Source: Martinezella tropici
GTDB taxonomy: Bacteria > Pseudomonadota > Alphaproteobacteria > Rhizobiales > Rhizobiaceae
DNA length: 64,000 nt
Assembly (NCBI GenBank): GCA_000799755.1
Contig: JUHI01000012.1
Span: forward strand, 1 to 64,000
Reading direction: 5' to 3'
A program made the position numbers and the translations under genes. Below the pieces are notes generated by a model. The model was not told the origin of the DNA. It worked only from the letters and a program-made list of their open reading frames with translations, and made no database searches. Position 1 is the first letter of the stretch, and each line of letters begins with the position of its first letter. Positions 8,704 through 17,626 of the stretch are shown here, one piece after another.

Positions 8704-10089
8704 ATGACGATGATCACATGCGTCTCCCCGGTGAACGGAGAGGTTTATGCCGAGCGTCCGGCGCTGTCGCTGGATGCCGCCAAGGAAGTCGTGGCACGCG
8801 CCCGCAAGGCGCAGAAGGATTGGGCGCGCCGCCCGCTGGAAGATCGCGTCCAGCTCGTGCTGAGGGGCGTTGCCCGGCTCAATGAGATGGCCGATGTGGT
8901 CGTACCCGAGCTTGCATGGCAGATGGGGCGGCCGATCAAGTATGGTGGCGAATATCGCGGCTTCAACGAGCGCTCGAACTATGTCGCCTCGATCGCCGCC
9001 GATGCGCTTGCGCCCCTGGTGGTCGAAGACAGCGCCAATTTTGCCCGCCGTATCGAGCGCGAGCCGCATGGCGTCGTCTTCGTCATCGCGCCGTGGAATT
9101 ATCCCTATATGACGGCGATCAACACGATCGCCCCAGCGCTGATGGCTGGCAACACCGTCATCCTCAAGCACGCCAGCCAGACGCTGCTGGTTGGCGAGCG
9201 GCTCGTTCAGGCCTTCGTCGAAGCCGGTGTTCCTGCCGACGTCTTCCAGAATGTCTTTCTCGATCACGAAACGACTTCCGCACTGATTGCGGCCGGAAGC
9301 TTCAACTTCGTCAATTTCACCGGTTCAGTCGAAGGCGGCCGGTCGATCGAGCGCGCCGCTGCCGGCACCTTTACCAGCCTCGGGCTGGAGCTTGGCGGCA
9401 AGGACCCGGGGTATGTCATGGAAGACGCCGATCTCGACGCTGCCGTCGACACGCTGATGGATGGCGCCACCTTCAATTCCGGCCAATGCTGCTGCGGCAT
9501 CGAGCGCATCTATGTGCATGAATCGCTCTACGACAGCTTCGTCGAGAAGTCGGTCGCCTGGGTGTCGAATTACAAGCTCGGCAATCCTCTTGATCCCGAG
9601 ACCTCGCTTGGGCCGATGGCACACAAGCGCTTTGCCAAGGTTGTGCGCGAACAGATCGCCGATGCCGTTGCCAAGGGCGCCAAGGCGCTGGTCGATCCCA
9701 AGCTGTTTCCGGCCGATGACGGTGGCGCCTATCTCGCGCCGCAGATCCTCGTCAATGTCGATCATTCCATGACTTTCATGCGCGAGGAAACCTTTGGCCC
9801 GGCCGTTGGCATCATGAAGGTGAAGAGCGATGCGGAAGCGCTGGAGCTGATGAACGACAGCCCCTACGGCCTGACGGCTTCGCTCTGGACCAAGGATGTC
9901 GAGCGCGCTTCGCGCATCGGCCGCGAGATCGAAACCGGGACTGTCTTCATGAACCGCGCCGATTATCTCGATCCGGCACTGTGCTGGACCGGCGTCAAGG
10001 AAACCGGCCGTGGCGGCTCGCTTTCCATTATCGGTTTCCACAACTTGACGCGTCCGAAATCCTATCACCTGAAGAAAGTAACAGCATGA
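8704..10089 (+). CDS. Aldehyde dehydrogenase (NAD(P)-dependent)
   Basis: Aldehyde dehydrogenase superfamily enzyme, 461 residues from the ATG at 8704 (MTMITCVSPVNG) with AGGAAA eight bases upstream. A frame open to 8479 only overlaps the previous gene. The catalytic pair is present: Glu229 in LELGGKD and Cys263 in NSGQCCCG. The NAD-binding PWNYP motif (near residue 130) and the C-terminal KETGRGGS are also visible. Its stop overlaps the ATG of the alcohol dehydrogenase gene, so the two enzymes are probably made together. Together they could turn an alcohol group into a carboxylate, for example on a gamma-glutamyl amino alcohol. The substrate is inferred from context only. Confidence 0.93.
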   Translation: MTMITCVSPVNGEVYAERPALSLDAAKEVVARARKAQKDWARRPLEDRVQLVLRGVARLNEMADVVVPELAWQMGRPIKYGGEYRGFNERSNYVASIAADALAPLVVEDSANFARRIEREPHGVVFVIAPWNYPYMTAINTIAPALMAGNTVILKHASQTLLVGERLVQAFVEAGVPADVFQNVFLDHETTSALIAAGSFNFVNFTGSVEGGRSIERAAAGTFTSLGLELGGKDPGYVMEDADLDAAVDTLMDGATFNSGQCCCGIERIYVHESLYDSFVEKSVAWVSNYKLGNPLDPETSLGPMAHKRFAKVVREQIADAVAKGAKALVDPKLFPADDGGAYLAPQILVNVDHSMTFMREETFGPAVGIMKVKSDAEALELMNDSPYGLTASLWTKDVERASRIGREIETGTVFMNRADYLDPALCWTGVKETGRGGSLSIIGFHNLTRPKSYHLKKVTA

Positions 10090-11234
10090 GCAATATCTCA
10101 GCCAATTGGAGCTATCCGAACGCCTTCAAGCTCGGCCGTGGCCGTATCAAGGAACTCGCGGACGCCTGCAAGAGCCTGGGCATGAAGAAGCCGCTTCTGG
10201 TCACTGATCGGGGACTTGCCTCGATGGCGATCACGGCGACGGCGCTGGACATTCTGGAGGATGCAGGCCTCGGCCGTGCGATCTTCGCTGACGTCGATCC
10301 GAATCCGAACGAGAAAAACCTCGAAGCAGGTGTGAAGGCGTTCAAGGATGGCGGTCATGACGGCGTTGTCGCCTTCGGTGGTGGCTCCGGCCTCGATCTC
10401 GGCAAGTGCGTTGCCTTCATGGCCGGCCAGACGCGGCCGGTCTGGGACTTCGAAGATATCGGCGATTGGTGGACCCGCGCCAGCCTCGAAGGCATCGCGC
10501 CGATCGTCGCAGTGCCGACGACGGCCGGTACCGGCTCGGAGGTCGGCCGCGCCAGCGTCATCACCAATTCCGCAACGCATGTGAAGAAGATCATCTTCCA
10601 TCCGAAGTTCCTGCCGGGCGTCGTTATCGCCGATCCGGAACTGACCGTGGGAATGCCGAAGGTCATCACGGCCGGCACCGGCATGGACGCGTTTGCCCAT
10701 TGCCTGGAAGCCTATTCCTCGCCCTTCTATCACCCGATGTCGGCCGGTATCGCGCTCGAAGGCATGCGGCTCGTCAAGGAGTTCCTGCCGCGCGCCTATC
10801 GCGAGGGAACCGATCTCGAAGCGCGTGCCAACATGATGAGCGCGGCCGCCATGGGTGCCGTCGCCTTCCAGAAGGGTCTTGGAGCGATCCACGCGCTCTC
10901 GCATCCGATTGGTGCCGTCTACAATACGCATCACGGCATGACCAACGCCGTCGTCATGCCGGCGGTCCTGCGTTTCAACCGCAAGGCTATCGAGGACAAG
11001 ATTGCCCGCGCTGCAGCCTATCTCGGCATTTCGGGCGGTTTCGACGGTTTCTATGATTATGTGCTGAAGCTGCGCTCTGAGCTTGGCGTGCCGGAAAGCC
11101 TTTCGGCCATGGGCATTACCCCCGACCGGATCGACGAGCTTTCGGCCATGGCGATCGAAGATCCGAGCGCCGGCGGCAATCCGGTGCCGATGACCCTTGA
11201 AAACACCAAGGCTCTCTTCCGGGATTGCTTCTGA
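10086..11234 (+). CDS. Iron-containing alcohol dehydrogenase
   Basis: Group III (Fe-ADH, PF00465) NAD(P)-dependent alcohol dehydrogenase, 382 residues. The nucleotide-binding GGGSGLDLGK stretch lies near residues 98-108. Metal ligands are in GMDAFAHCLEAY (Asp and His near 195-202) and HALSHPIGAVYNTHHG (near 265-280). The ATG at 10086 overlaps the aldehyde dehydrogenase stop (ATGA), and the longer frame to 9981 lies wholly inside that gene. Last gene of the catabolic run, closed by the hairpin at 11296-11317. In the inferred pathway it would oxidise the hydroxyl of a gamma-glutamylated amino alcohol before the aldehyde dehydrogenase acts. Confidence 0.93.
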   Translation: MSNISANWSYPNAFKLGRGRIKELADACKSLGMKKPLLVTDRGLASMAITATALDILEDAGLGRAIFADVDPNPNEKNLEAGVKAFKDGGHDGVVAFGGGSGLDLGKCVAFMAGQTRPVWDFEDIGDWWTRASLEGIAPIVAVPTTAGTGSEVGRASVITNSATHVKKIIFHPKFLPGVVIADPELTVGMPKVITAGTGMDAFAHCLEAYSSPFYHPMSAGIALEGMRLVKEFLPRAYREGTDLEARANMMSAAAMGAVAFQKGLGAIHALSHPIGAVYNTHHGMTNAVVMPAVLRFNRKAIEDKIARAAAYLGISGGFDGFYDYVLKLRSELGVPESLSAMGITPDRIDELSAMAIEDPSAGGNPVPMTLENTKALFRDCF

Positions 11235-11295
11235 TCCCGCCGATCAACTGCTGATGCGCGGGACGAATTAGGCTGCGTATCGGGTCAAACAAAAA

Positions 11296-11323
11296 AGCCG
11301 CCGGGCGATCCGGCGGCTTCTTT
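11296..11323. terminator. Bidirectional terminator between convergent genes
   Basis: The stem GCCGCCGG / CCGGCGGC is flanked by AAAAAA on the left and TTCTTTAT on the right. It sits between the ends of the alcohol dehydrogenase gene and the L,D-transpeptidase gene and can serve both strands. Confidence 0.8.
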
Positions 11324-11343
11324 ATCGATGTCATATTTCCCGA

Positions 11344-12801
11344 TCAATCGACGAATTCGACGACCACGCCCGGCTTGACCATCTTGGCAAGCTCCGTCGC
11401 ATCCCAGTTGGTGAGGCGCACGCAACCATGGCTCTGCGTCTTGCCGATCCTTGAAGGGTCTGGCGTGCCGTGGATACCGTAGGTCGGCTTCGACAGGGCC
11501 ATCCAGACAGTACCGACCGGGCCGTTCGGGCCTGGCGGAATGTTGAGAACCTTGTCGTTTCCGGCTTGCTGGAAGTTGATCTTCGGATTGTAGGTGTAGC
11601 CCGGATTGAAGGCGACGCGCTCGACCGTGACCGTGCCTGACGGCGAGGGCGTGTCGGCCGAACCGATGCTGGCCGGGTAGGCGGCGATCAGCGTGTTGTT
11701 GGCGTCATAGGCGAAAACCTGCTTGCGGCCCTTGTCGGCAAGGATCTTGGCGACCGTGCCCGTCTTGCCCGGGCCGGTGTTGACGACCTTGATGGTGCTG
11801 CCCGGCACGGTGAAATCGACGCCGGGGTTGAGCGCCTTCAGATAGCCCTCATCCATATGGAAGCGTTCCGCCAGCATTTCCGTCGTCGAGGTGTAGCCGA
11901 GCGAGGGCATCTGGGCCTTGGCCGCATAGTCCTCGGGGATCGAGGCGACGTAGGGGCCAGCGGCATCGGCTGCCGTGATCGTATAGTTGACGATCGGCAT
12001 GCCGCCGGACATGCGCAGCTGTTCCAGAATCCAATCCGTATTGTTGGGATCGAGCGTCTGGCCGGTCATCTGCTGATAGGCGTAGATCGCCTTGGTGACG
12101 TTCGCGCCCATGCGTCCGTCGATGGCGCCTGGCGAAATGCCCTGCCGCGCGAGGAAGACCTCCAGCGCGGTGATCTCCATCTTCGACTTGCCCTTGAGCG
12201 TGATGACGGGTTCGGCCGTCGGCCTGTTGATGATGTCGGGCGTGTTCTGCTGCGGATCGATCGATGCGTAGTCGCTGCCGTTCGGGGTCGTCTGGCCCTG
12301 GCTTTTTCCCGGTAGCGGCTGATTGTCGAGCGGCTGACGCTGGATATCGCCATCGCGCGGAATGCCGCCGGTGACCACACCACGATCCTGCTGATCGTAA
12401 CCATTGTCAGGGGCGCCGTCGTAGTTTCCGTAGCTGTCGGTGCGATACTGACGATAGTCCTGATAGTTGCCGTTGTTCGAAAGCTGCGTATCGCCATAGC
12501 GGCCGCCGTTATCACCGTAGCCGTCACGGGCAGGGGCGCGGGGATAATAGGTGCTGGCCTTCATTTCAGTAGCAACGACATTGCCGTAGGCATCGATCAG
12601 AACGCGCCGTCCACGTCCATCACGGGCCATGGAATATCCGCCGCCGTAAGGATATTGATCAAGAATTCTGCCGTCCGGAGTGACTAGAACCGTATTGCCA
12701 TTGCCGGCACGGTAGTATTGTGCCTGTGCATCCGTGAGCGCGAGCACAGAGACGGCGGCAGTCGCTGCCAAGGTTAAACTCAATTTTACGAACCGGTTCA
12801 C
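11344..12801 (-). CDS. L,D-transpeptidase (YkuD) with peptidoglycan-binding and LysM-like parts
   Basis: Secreted cell wall cross-linking or protein-anchoring enzyme, 485 residues. From the GTG at 12799-12801, preceded by AAGGA, residues 1-26 form a signal peptide ending in TDAQAQ. A low-complexity Tyr/Gly/Asn/Asp-rich section (about 85-150) is followed by a PG_binding_1 domain (EVFLARQGISPGAIDGRMG, near 215-260) and a LysM-like stretch (EMLAERFHMDE...LNPG). The YkuD domain has HGTPDPSRIG and the catalytic SHGCVR with Cys near residue 459. An upstream ATG at 12849 would place 16 residues before the signal peptide, so I prefer the GTG. Rhizobiales grow from the pole using mainly L,D-transpeptidases, so a role in wall growth or outer-membrane attachment is reasonable. 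Confidence 0.92.
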   Translation of the reverse strand: MNRFVKLSLTLAATAAVSVLALTDAQAQYYRAGNGNTVLVTPDGRILDQYPYGGGYSMARDGRGRRVLIDAYGNVVATEMKASTYYPRAPARDGYGDNGGRYGDTQLSNNGNYQDYRQYRTDSYGNYDGAPDNGYDQQDRGVVTGGIPRDGDIQRQPLDNQPLPGKSQGQTTPNGSDYASIDPQQNTPDIINRPTAEPVITLKGKSKMEITALEVFLARQGISPGAIDGRMGANVTKAIYAYQQMTGQTLDPNNTDWILEQLRMSGGMPIVNYTITAADAAGPYVASIPEDYAAKAQMPSLGYTSTTEMLAERFHMDEGYLKALNPGVDFTVPGSTIKVVNTGPGKTGTVAKILADKGRKQVFAYDANNTLIAAYPASIGSADTPSPSGTVTVERVAFNPGYTYNPKINFQQAGNDKVLNIPPGPNGPVGTVWMALSKPTYGIHGTPDPSRIGKTQSHGCVRLTNWDATELAKMVKPGVVVEFVD

Positions 12802-13017
12802 GTCTGTCGAATCCTTGGGATAGTCGTTCGGCTGACACACACATGGCAATTTTGACGCCAGTATGGAAATTTAGATTATCATGCTGAATAAAATATAAAA
12901 ATTTGCGTGATCAAGCCTTCAAGTTAACGATCGGTAAGTTAAACCACCATTTATTTGCTCCGCGTTTCATGATGGGACAACGTCTGCGCGCGGAGCCAGT
13001 CAGGAGGATTTTGTGGA

Positions 13018-13857
13018 ATGATGGATTTTGCCGCGGCCAAGGGGCCGAAGCTGATGCTGGATGAAACCTCCGTTCTGGACATCGGTGCCTGCATCGTCGA
13101 TGGGAACAATCTCGCGCCCGGACGCGCTATTCCCGATGATGGCGATCCCCGCATCGACCATTCGCTGGAGGGGTTCCTCTTCACCTGCGGGCCGGATCAT
13201 ATCCGTCATCCGCAGCCGATGACGGGTGCTTTCGACGGGCGGCGCTACCCTCTGCATGGTTCCTTCTCTTCTCATCCAGCCAACATTCTCTGGACGAAGT
13301 TCGAGGATGGCAATGCGGAATGCCGCGCCGATATCGATGTCGTCACCGCCGAGGGACGTACGGCGCGGTTGGAGCGTCTTTGGCGGATCGATGGTGCGAC
13401 GGGCGAGGTTTCTCTTGCGGATCGCATCGTCAATACGAGCGCCGAGGCGATGCCGGTTTTTCTGATGTATCACATGAATGTCGGCGGCAAGTGGTTCGAC
13501 AACGGCACACGCCTTGCCGGGCAGATGCTGGAGCGTGGCGGATTTCCCTGGACTTTTGGCGAGCCGGAAGGGGATATCTTCTGCGTGCCAGCCGTTGAGA
13601 AGGGAAATGACTGGGCCGAGATCAACCTCGGCCCGATCGCGGCTATCGACAATAAGACGTTGAGGGTCCGTTTCGGCACCGATACGCTGCCCTTCCTGCA
13701 GGTTTGGCGCAATCAGCGCGCACCCGCGCATGTGCTCGGCATCGAGCCGGTTTCGCATCGCTGGGTGTCCCGCGCCGAACTGGAGGAGGCGGGTGAATTC
13801 AATATTCTCCAGCCAGGCGAAGCCCGCAATTTCATGCTCAACTTTGCCTTCGTTTGA
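13018..13857 (+). CDS. DUF4432 / aldose 1-epimerase-like protein
   Basis: Protein of 279 residues of the DUF4432 group, which has the galactose-mutarotase-like beta-sandwich fold. Supporting stretches are DHSLEGFLFTCGPDHIRHP, PLHGSFSSHPAN (His in the expected active-site loop) and a C-terminal LGIEPVSHRW followed by GEARNFML. The ATG at 13018 lies ten bases after AGGAGG; a second ATG directly follows it. It is probably a cytoplasmic sugar-processing protein, possibly a mutarotase-like enzyme, but no substrate has a basis in the sequence. Two small plus-strand genes follow at short distance and may share its transcript. Confidence 0.75.
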   Translation: MMDFAAAKGPKLMLDETSVLDIGACIVDGNNLAPGRAIPDDGDPRIDHSLEGFLFTCGPDHIRHPQPMTGAFDGRRYPLHGSFSSHPANILWTKFEDGNAECRADIDVVTAEGRTARLERLWRIDGATGEVSLADRIVNTSAEAMPVFLMYHMNVGGKWFDNGTRLAGQMLERGGFPWTFGEPEGDIFCVPAVEKGNDWAEINLGPIAAIDNKTLRVRFGTDTLPFLQVWRNQRAPAHVLGIEPVSHRWVSRAELEEAGEFNILQPGEARNFMLNFAFV

Positions 13858-13929
13858 GAGCCTGCCGCGGTTGACGCTCGCCCTATGGCGGCGTAGATCA
13901 AGGCCACGGTTTTAGAGAGGACATGAACC

Positions 13930-14268
13930 ATGGATATCCGCCCGATCGACGATGAATACTCGGTATCCGGCCAGATTGCCGTAGATGATCTCGATGAGAT
14001 CAAGGCACTCGGTTTCAAGTCCATCGTCTGCCATCGCCCCGATGGCGAAAGCCCGGATCAGACGCCGTTCGGCGTTATCGAAGCCCGCGCCAAGGAACTC
14101 GGCCTTGAGATTACCCATGTGCCCGTTGGACCGATGGGCGTGACCGAAGAGGCCGTGCAGGGCATGGTCGATGCGCTGGATGAGTTTCCGCGACCGATGC
14201 TCGGCTATTGCCGCTCGGGTGCGCGTTCCACGGCGATCTATCAGAAGACGCATCACATTCGCGGTTAA
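13930..14268 (+). CDS. TIGR01244/DUF442 (Blh-type) phosphatase-like protein
   Basis: Small cytoplasmic protein of 112 residues belonging to the DUF442 family, related to the N-terminal part of Blh (beta-lactamase-like hydrolase) proteins and having a dual-specificity-phosphatase-like fold. The CRSGARS loop near residue 94 matches the CX5R phosphate-binding signature. The opening DIRPIDDEYSVSGQI is typical of the family. In several proteobacteria such domains go with sulfide detoxification, but no sulfur dioxygenase gene is seen nearby. AGAGAGGA lies 9-16 bases before the ATG. Confidence 0.8.
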   Translation: MDIRPIDDEYSVSGQIAVDDLDEIKALGFKSIVCHRPDGESPDQTPFGVIEARAKELGLEITHVPVGPMGVTEEAVQGMVDALDEFPRPMLGYCRSGARSTAIYQKTHHIRG

Positions 14269-14355
14269 GTGGGTTATCGGCCCGGCTTTTCATCGCAGGG
14301 CAGGCCATGGGCCGCGCCCTGTTTACCTGTCGAAAAACAACATCAGGAGAAGACC

Positions 14356-14700
14356 ATGAGCATCAAGCGCATCGACGTTGGCGCCCGCATGAGCGGCGCT
14401 GTCATTCACGGCAACACCGTTTATCTCGCCGGCCAGGTTGGCGAAGGCGAAAGCGTCACCGATCAATGCAAGTCGGCCCTGGCTGAAGTCGATCGTCTGC
14501 TCGCTGCAGCCGGTTCCAGCAAGTCGAAGGTCCTGCAGACGCTGATCTATCTCTCCGACATCTCCTACTTCGCGGAAATGAACGCTGCTTGGGAAGCCTG
14601 GGTCGATCCGGCCAACACGCCGGCACGCGCTACCAGCGAAGCCAAGCTCGCAGCGCCGAAGTACAAGGTCGAATTCATCGTGACCGCGGCGATCGACTAA
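14356..14700 (+). CDS. RidA/YjgF family enamine-imine deaminase
   Basis: Cytoplasmic protein of 114 residues, typical length for the RidA family, which hydrolyses reactive enamine/imine intermediates made by PLP enzymes. The start at 14356 (MSIKRIDVGARMSG) is supported by AGGAGA just upstream. Motifs include TVYLAGQVGEG, VLQTLIYLSDISYF and an end in KVEFIVTAAID. The Arg that binds the substrate carboxylate in canonical RidA (usually PARxxV) may be in NTPARATSEAKLA. It follows the Blh-like gene by 87 bases on the same strand. Confidence 0.9.
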   Translation: MSIKRIDVGARMSGAVIHGNTVYLAGQVGEGESVTDQCKSALAEVDRLLAAAGSSKSKVLQTLIYLSDISYFAEMNAAWEAWVDPANTPARATSEAKLAAPKYKVEFIVTAAID

Positions 14701-14721
14701 GTCGGTTCAGCGTGATTTTTG

Positions 14722-14756
14722 AAAGGCCGGTGGGCTTGCGCTCACCGGCCTTTTGT
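14722..14756. terminator. Terminator of the ridA unit, overlapping the end of the convergent TPP enzyme gene
   Basis: AAAGGCCGGTG and CACCGGCCTTTT form a strong stem with an 11-base loop and TTTTGTTT behind it. It begins 21 bases after the ridA stop and overlaps the stop codon (14742-14744) of the convergent minus-strand gene, so it may serve both. Confidence 0.8.
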
Positions 14757-16409
14757 TTGGGCGATTTCCGTCAGGGTGCGGGAGGGTGTGATCGCTTCGG
14801 GATCAAGTGCGATCTCGATGATTGCCGGCTTGCCGCTGGCGCGCGCCCGCTCGAAGGCCGGGCCGAATTCCTCCGTCGCCTTCACCGTTTCGCCATGGCC
14901 GCCATAGGCGCGCGCAAGGGCCGCAAAATCCGGATTGTCGAGCGCCGTGGCGCTGACGCGGCCGGGATATTCCCGCTCCTGATGCATGCGGATGGTGCCG
15001 TACATGCCGTTATTGATGACGAGAGCGATCAGCGGCAGGCCGTACTGGACGGCGGTTGCAAATTCCTGCCCGTGCATCATGAAACAGCCGTCGCCGGCAA
15101 AGCAGATCACCTCGCGCTCCGGAAAGAGTTGTTTGGCGGCGACCGCTGCCGGCAGGCCATAGCCCATCGAACCCGATGTCGGTGCTGACTGCGTATTGAA
15201 GCGGCGGAAGCGATGGAAACGGTGCAGCCAGGTCGCATAGTTGCCGGCGCCGTTGGTAAAGATCGCATCGTCAGCGGTATTGGCTTCGATCCAATCCATG
15301 ATGCGGCCCATGTGGACTGCGCCGGGGCTTTTTTCCGGCGTTGTCGACCAGGCAAGATAGGCTGCGTGCATGCGCTCGGTGCGCTCGGTGCGCTCGGCCC
15401 AGCGCGTTTCGTTTGGTGCTTCGAGGTCTGCCAGAGCCGCGACGAAATCCGCCGGGCTGGCGCAGATCGCTAGGTCAGGGCGATAGACGCGCCCAAGCTC
15501 AGACGGGTCGGGGTGGATGTGAACCAGCTTTTGCTGCGGGTAGGGGATATCGACCAGCGTATAGCCGGAGGACGGCATTTCGGAGAGGCGCCCGCCAAGC
15601 AGGACCAGCAGGTCCGCTTCCTTGATTTCCTTTGCCAGTGCCGGATTGATGCCGATGCCGACATCGCCGGCATAGTTCGGATGCAGATGGTCGAACAGCA
15701 TCTGCCGGCGGAAGGAGCAGCCGACCGGCAGCTTGAAACGCTCCGCGAACTGCCTGATGCCGGCAACCGCTTCCTCGCTCCAGCGCGTGCCGCCGAGGAT
15801 GACCATTGGCCGCTCCGCAGCAACGAGACGCTGATGAAGGTCAGCAAGCTGATTGCGGCCCGGATGAGCGGCAACAGGGACATAGGGCAGGGCTTCCGGC
15901 GCCTCGACCTCGTCGCGCAGCATGTCCTCGGGCAGAGTCAGCACGACCGGGCCGGGACGTCCAGACGTCGCGACGGCAAAGGCGCGCGTAACGAATTCGG
16001 GAATGCGGGCGGCATCGTCGATCTCGCCGACCCATTTGGCGAATTCGGTGAAGGCGCGGCGGAACTCCACCTCCTGGAAAGCCTCGCGCTCGCGGGCATC
16101 GCGCTGGACCTGGCCGATGAACAGGATCATCGGCATCGAATCCTGCCGCGCGATGTGAAGGCCGGCAGACGCGTTGGTGGCGCCGGGACCACGGGTGACC
16201 ATGCAGATGCCCGGTTCGCCGGTCAATTGGCCCCAGGTGTCCGCCATCATCGCCGCGCCGCCCTCCTGGCGGCAGACGAGCACCTTGATATCGCTGTCAT
16301 GCAGTGCATCGAGCACCGCAAGAAAGCTCTCGCCCGGCACGCAGGAAATGCGCTTGACGCCATTTGCCTTCAAAGCTTCGACAATGAGTTGGCCGCCCGT
16401 TCGTTTCAT
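14742..16409 (-). CDS. Thiamine pyrophosphate enzyme, acetolactate synthase-like
   Basis: TPP-dependent enzyme of 555 residues with all three parts. The N-terminal pyrimidine-binding domain carries the conserved Glu in CRQEGGAAMMADTWGQ near residue 48. The central domain holds LLGGRLSEMPSSGY. The C-terminal pyrophosphate-binding domain has the GDG...NN motif (GDGCFMMHGQEF...VINN). The EAFQEVEF stretch near residue 112 resembles the acetolactate synthase region rather than oxalyl-CoA decarboxylase. Its ATG overlaps the stop of the CaiB-type CoA-transferase gene, and an exporter-like and a lipase-like gene precede these. This suggests a pathway with a CoA thioester or 2-oxo acid, but the reaction is not known. 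Confidence 0.85.
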   Translation of the reverse strand: MKRTGGQLIVEALKANGVKRISCVPGESFLAVLDALHDSDIKVLVCRQEGGAAMMADTWGQLTGEPGICMVTRGPGATNASAGLHIARQDSMPMILFIGQVQRDAREREAFQEVEFRRAFTEFAKWVGEIDDAARIPEFVTRAFAVATSGRPGPVVLTLPEDMLRDEVEAPEALPYVPVAAHPGRNQLADLHQRLVAAERPMVILGGTRWSEEAVAGIRQFAERFKLPVGCSFRRQMLFDHLHPNYAGDVGIGINPALAKEIKEADLLVLLGGRLSEMPSSGYTLVDIPYPQQKLVHIHPDPSELGRVYRPDLAICASPADFVAALADLEAPNETRWAERTERTERMHAAYLAWSTTPEKSPGAVHMGRIMDWIEANTADDAIFTNGAGNYATWLHRFHRFRRFNTQSAPTSGSMGYGLPAAVAAKQLFPEREVICFAGDGCFMMHGQEFATAVQYGLPLIALVINNGMYGTIRMHQEREYPGRVSATALDNPDFAALARAYGGHGETVKATEEFGPAFERARASGKPAIIEIALDPEAITPSRTLTEIAQTKGR

Positions 16410-17608
16410 GTCCTCGCCTTCCCCTCCAGTTCCGCCAATTCGGCGAGAACCTCCTCCTGATGCTCCCCAAGGCGCGGGCTCGGCCGCGTATAGGTCAATG
16501 GTGTCTTCGACAGCACGATCGGCGTGCGTACGCTCGGAATCATCGTGCCTGCACCGTCTTCAAGGTCGATCCTCAAGCCTCGCGCCTTGATCTGCGGGTC
16601 AGCGAACATATCCTCGATCGTATTGATGGCGCCGGCCGGAACGGCGTTGGCCTCGCAGGCCTTCAGCAGGTCCGCCTTGTTCCACTTCAGCGTTTCCGCC
16701 GAGATGAAAGCCCGCACCTCGTTGCGGTTGGCGACGCGCGCCTTGTTGGTCGCATAGCGCTCGTCGTCGGCCTGGGTAGCGAGGCCGAGAATGGTGCAGA
16801 GGCGGCGGAACTGTCCGTCGTTGCCGACCGCTAGAATGAGATAGCCGTCTGCGGTCGGAACGACTTCGTAGGGCGAGATATTGGGGTGAGCATTGCCGAG
16901 CCGCACGGGCGGCTTGCCTGAGATCAGATAATTCATGTTCTGGTTGGCAAGCACGGCCGATTGAACGTCGAGCAGCGCCATATCGACAAGCTGTCCCTCG
17001 CCGGATTTGAGCGCATGGATCAGCGCTGCCTCTATCGCCGAGACAGCATAGATACCGGTGAAGATATCGGCGATCGCGACGCCCGCCTTTACGGGTTGGC
17101 CGTCCGGTTCGCCTGTGATCGACATGAAGCCAGACATGCCCTGGACGATATAGTCGTAGCCTGCGAGGTTGGCATAGGGGCCTGTCTGCCCGAAGCCGGT
17201 GATGGAGCAATAGACGATGCGGGGATTGATCTTCTTCAGGCTTTCGTAGTCCAGCCCATATTTGACAAGGCCGCCCAGCTTGAAGTTCTCGATCACCACG
17301 TCTGCCGTTTTCACAAGGCGGCGGACCAGTTCCTGACCTTCCTCGGTCTTGAGGTCGGCGGTGATCGAGCGCTTGCCGCGATTGGCTGAATGGTAATAGG
17401 CGGCGGAGAGATTCTCACCGTCCTTGCCTTCGACGAAGGGAGGACCCCATTGGCGCGTGTCGTCGCCGCCATCCGGATTTTCCACCTTGATGACATCAGC
17501 GCCGAGATCGGCCAGCATTTGCCCGGCCCAGGGACCGGCGAGCACACGGGCAAGCTCGATGACGCGAATGCCGGAAAGCGGAGGTTTCTTGGTCTTTTGT
17601 TCTGTCAT
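16406..17608 (-). CDS. CaiB/BaiF (class III) CoA transferase
   Basis: Type III acyl-CoA transferase of 400 residues, full length. It opens with LSGIRVIELARVLAGPWAGQMLADLGADVIKVE, of which the segment VIELARVLAGPWAG is diagnostic. The Asp expected to form the acyl anhydride is in QLVDMALLD near residue 180, with CSITGFGQTGPYA before it. The enzyme moves CoA between carboxylic acids in the cytoplasm. The stop overlaps the ATG of the TPP enzyme (ATGA), so the two are probably partners. Formyl-CoA transferase with oxalyl-CoA decarboxylase is the known pairing of this form, but the TPP partner here looks acetolactate-synthase-like, so I leave the acid open. Confidence 0.92.
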   Translation of the reverse strand: MTEQKTKKPPLSGIRVIELARVLAGPWAGQMLADLGADVIKVENPDGGDDTRQWGPPFVEGKDGENLSAAYYHSANRGKRSITADLKTEEGQELVRRLVKTADVVIENFKLGGLVKYGLDYESLKKINPRIVYCSITGFGQTGPYANLAGYDYIVQGMSGFMSITGEPDGQPVKAGVAIADIFTGIYAVSAIEAALIHALKSGEGQLVDMALLDVQSAVLANQNMNYLISGKPPVRLGNAHPNISPYEVVPTADGYLILAVGNDGQFRRLCTILGLATQADDERYATNKARVANRNEVRAFISAETLKWNKADLLKACEANAVPAGAINTIEDMFADPQIKARGLRIDLEDGAGTMIPSVRTPIVLSKTPLTYTRPSPRLGEHQEEVLAELAELEGKART

Positions 17609-17626
17609 GTCGGTCCGCTCTCCCGC

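Noticed and set aside
14742..17608. Classical oxalate pathway (frc-oxc)
   Set aside because: The TPP enzyme shows an EAFQEVE stretch like acetolactate synthase and I cannot see oxalyl-CoA decarboxylase-specific features, so naming it oxc would be a guess.
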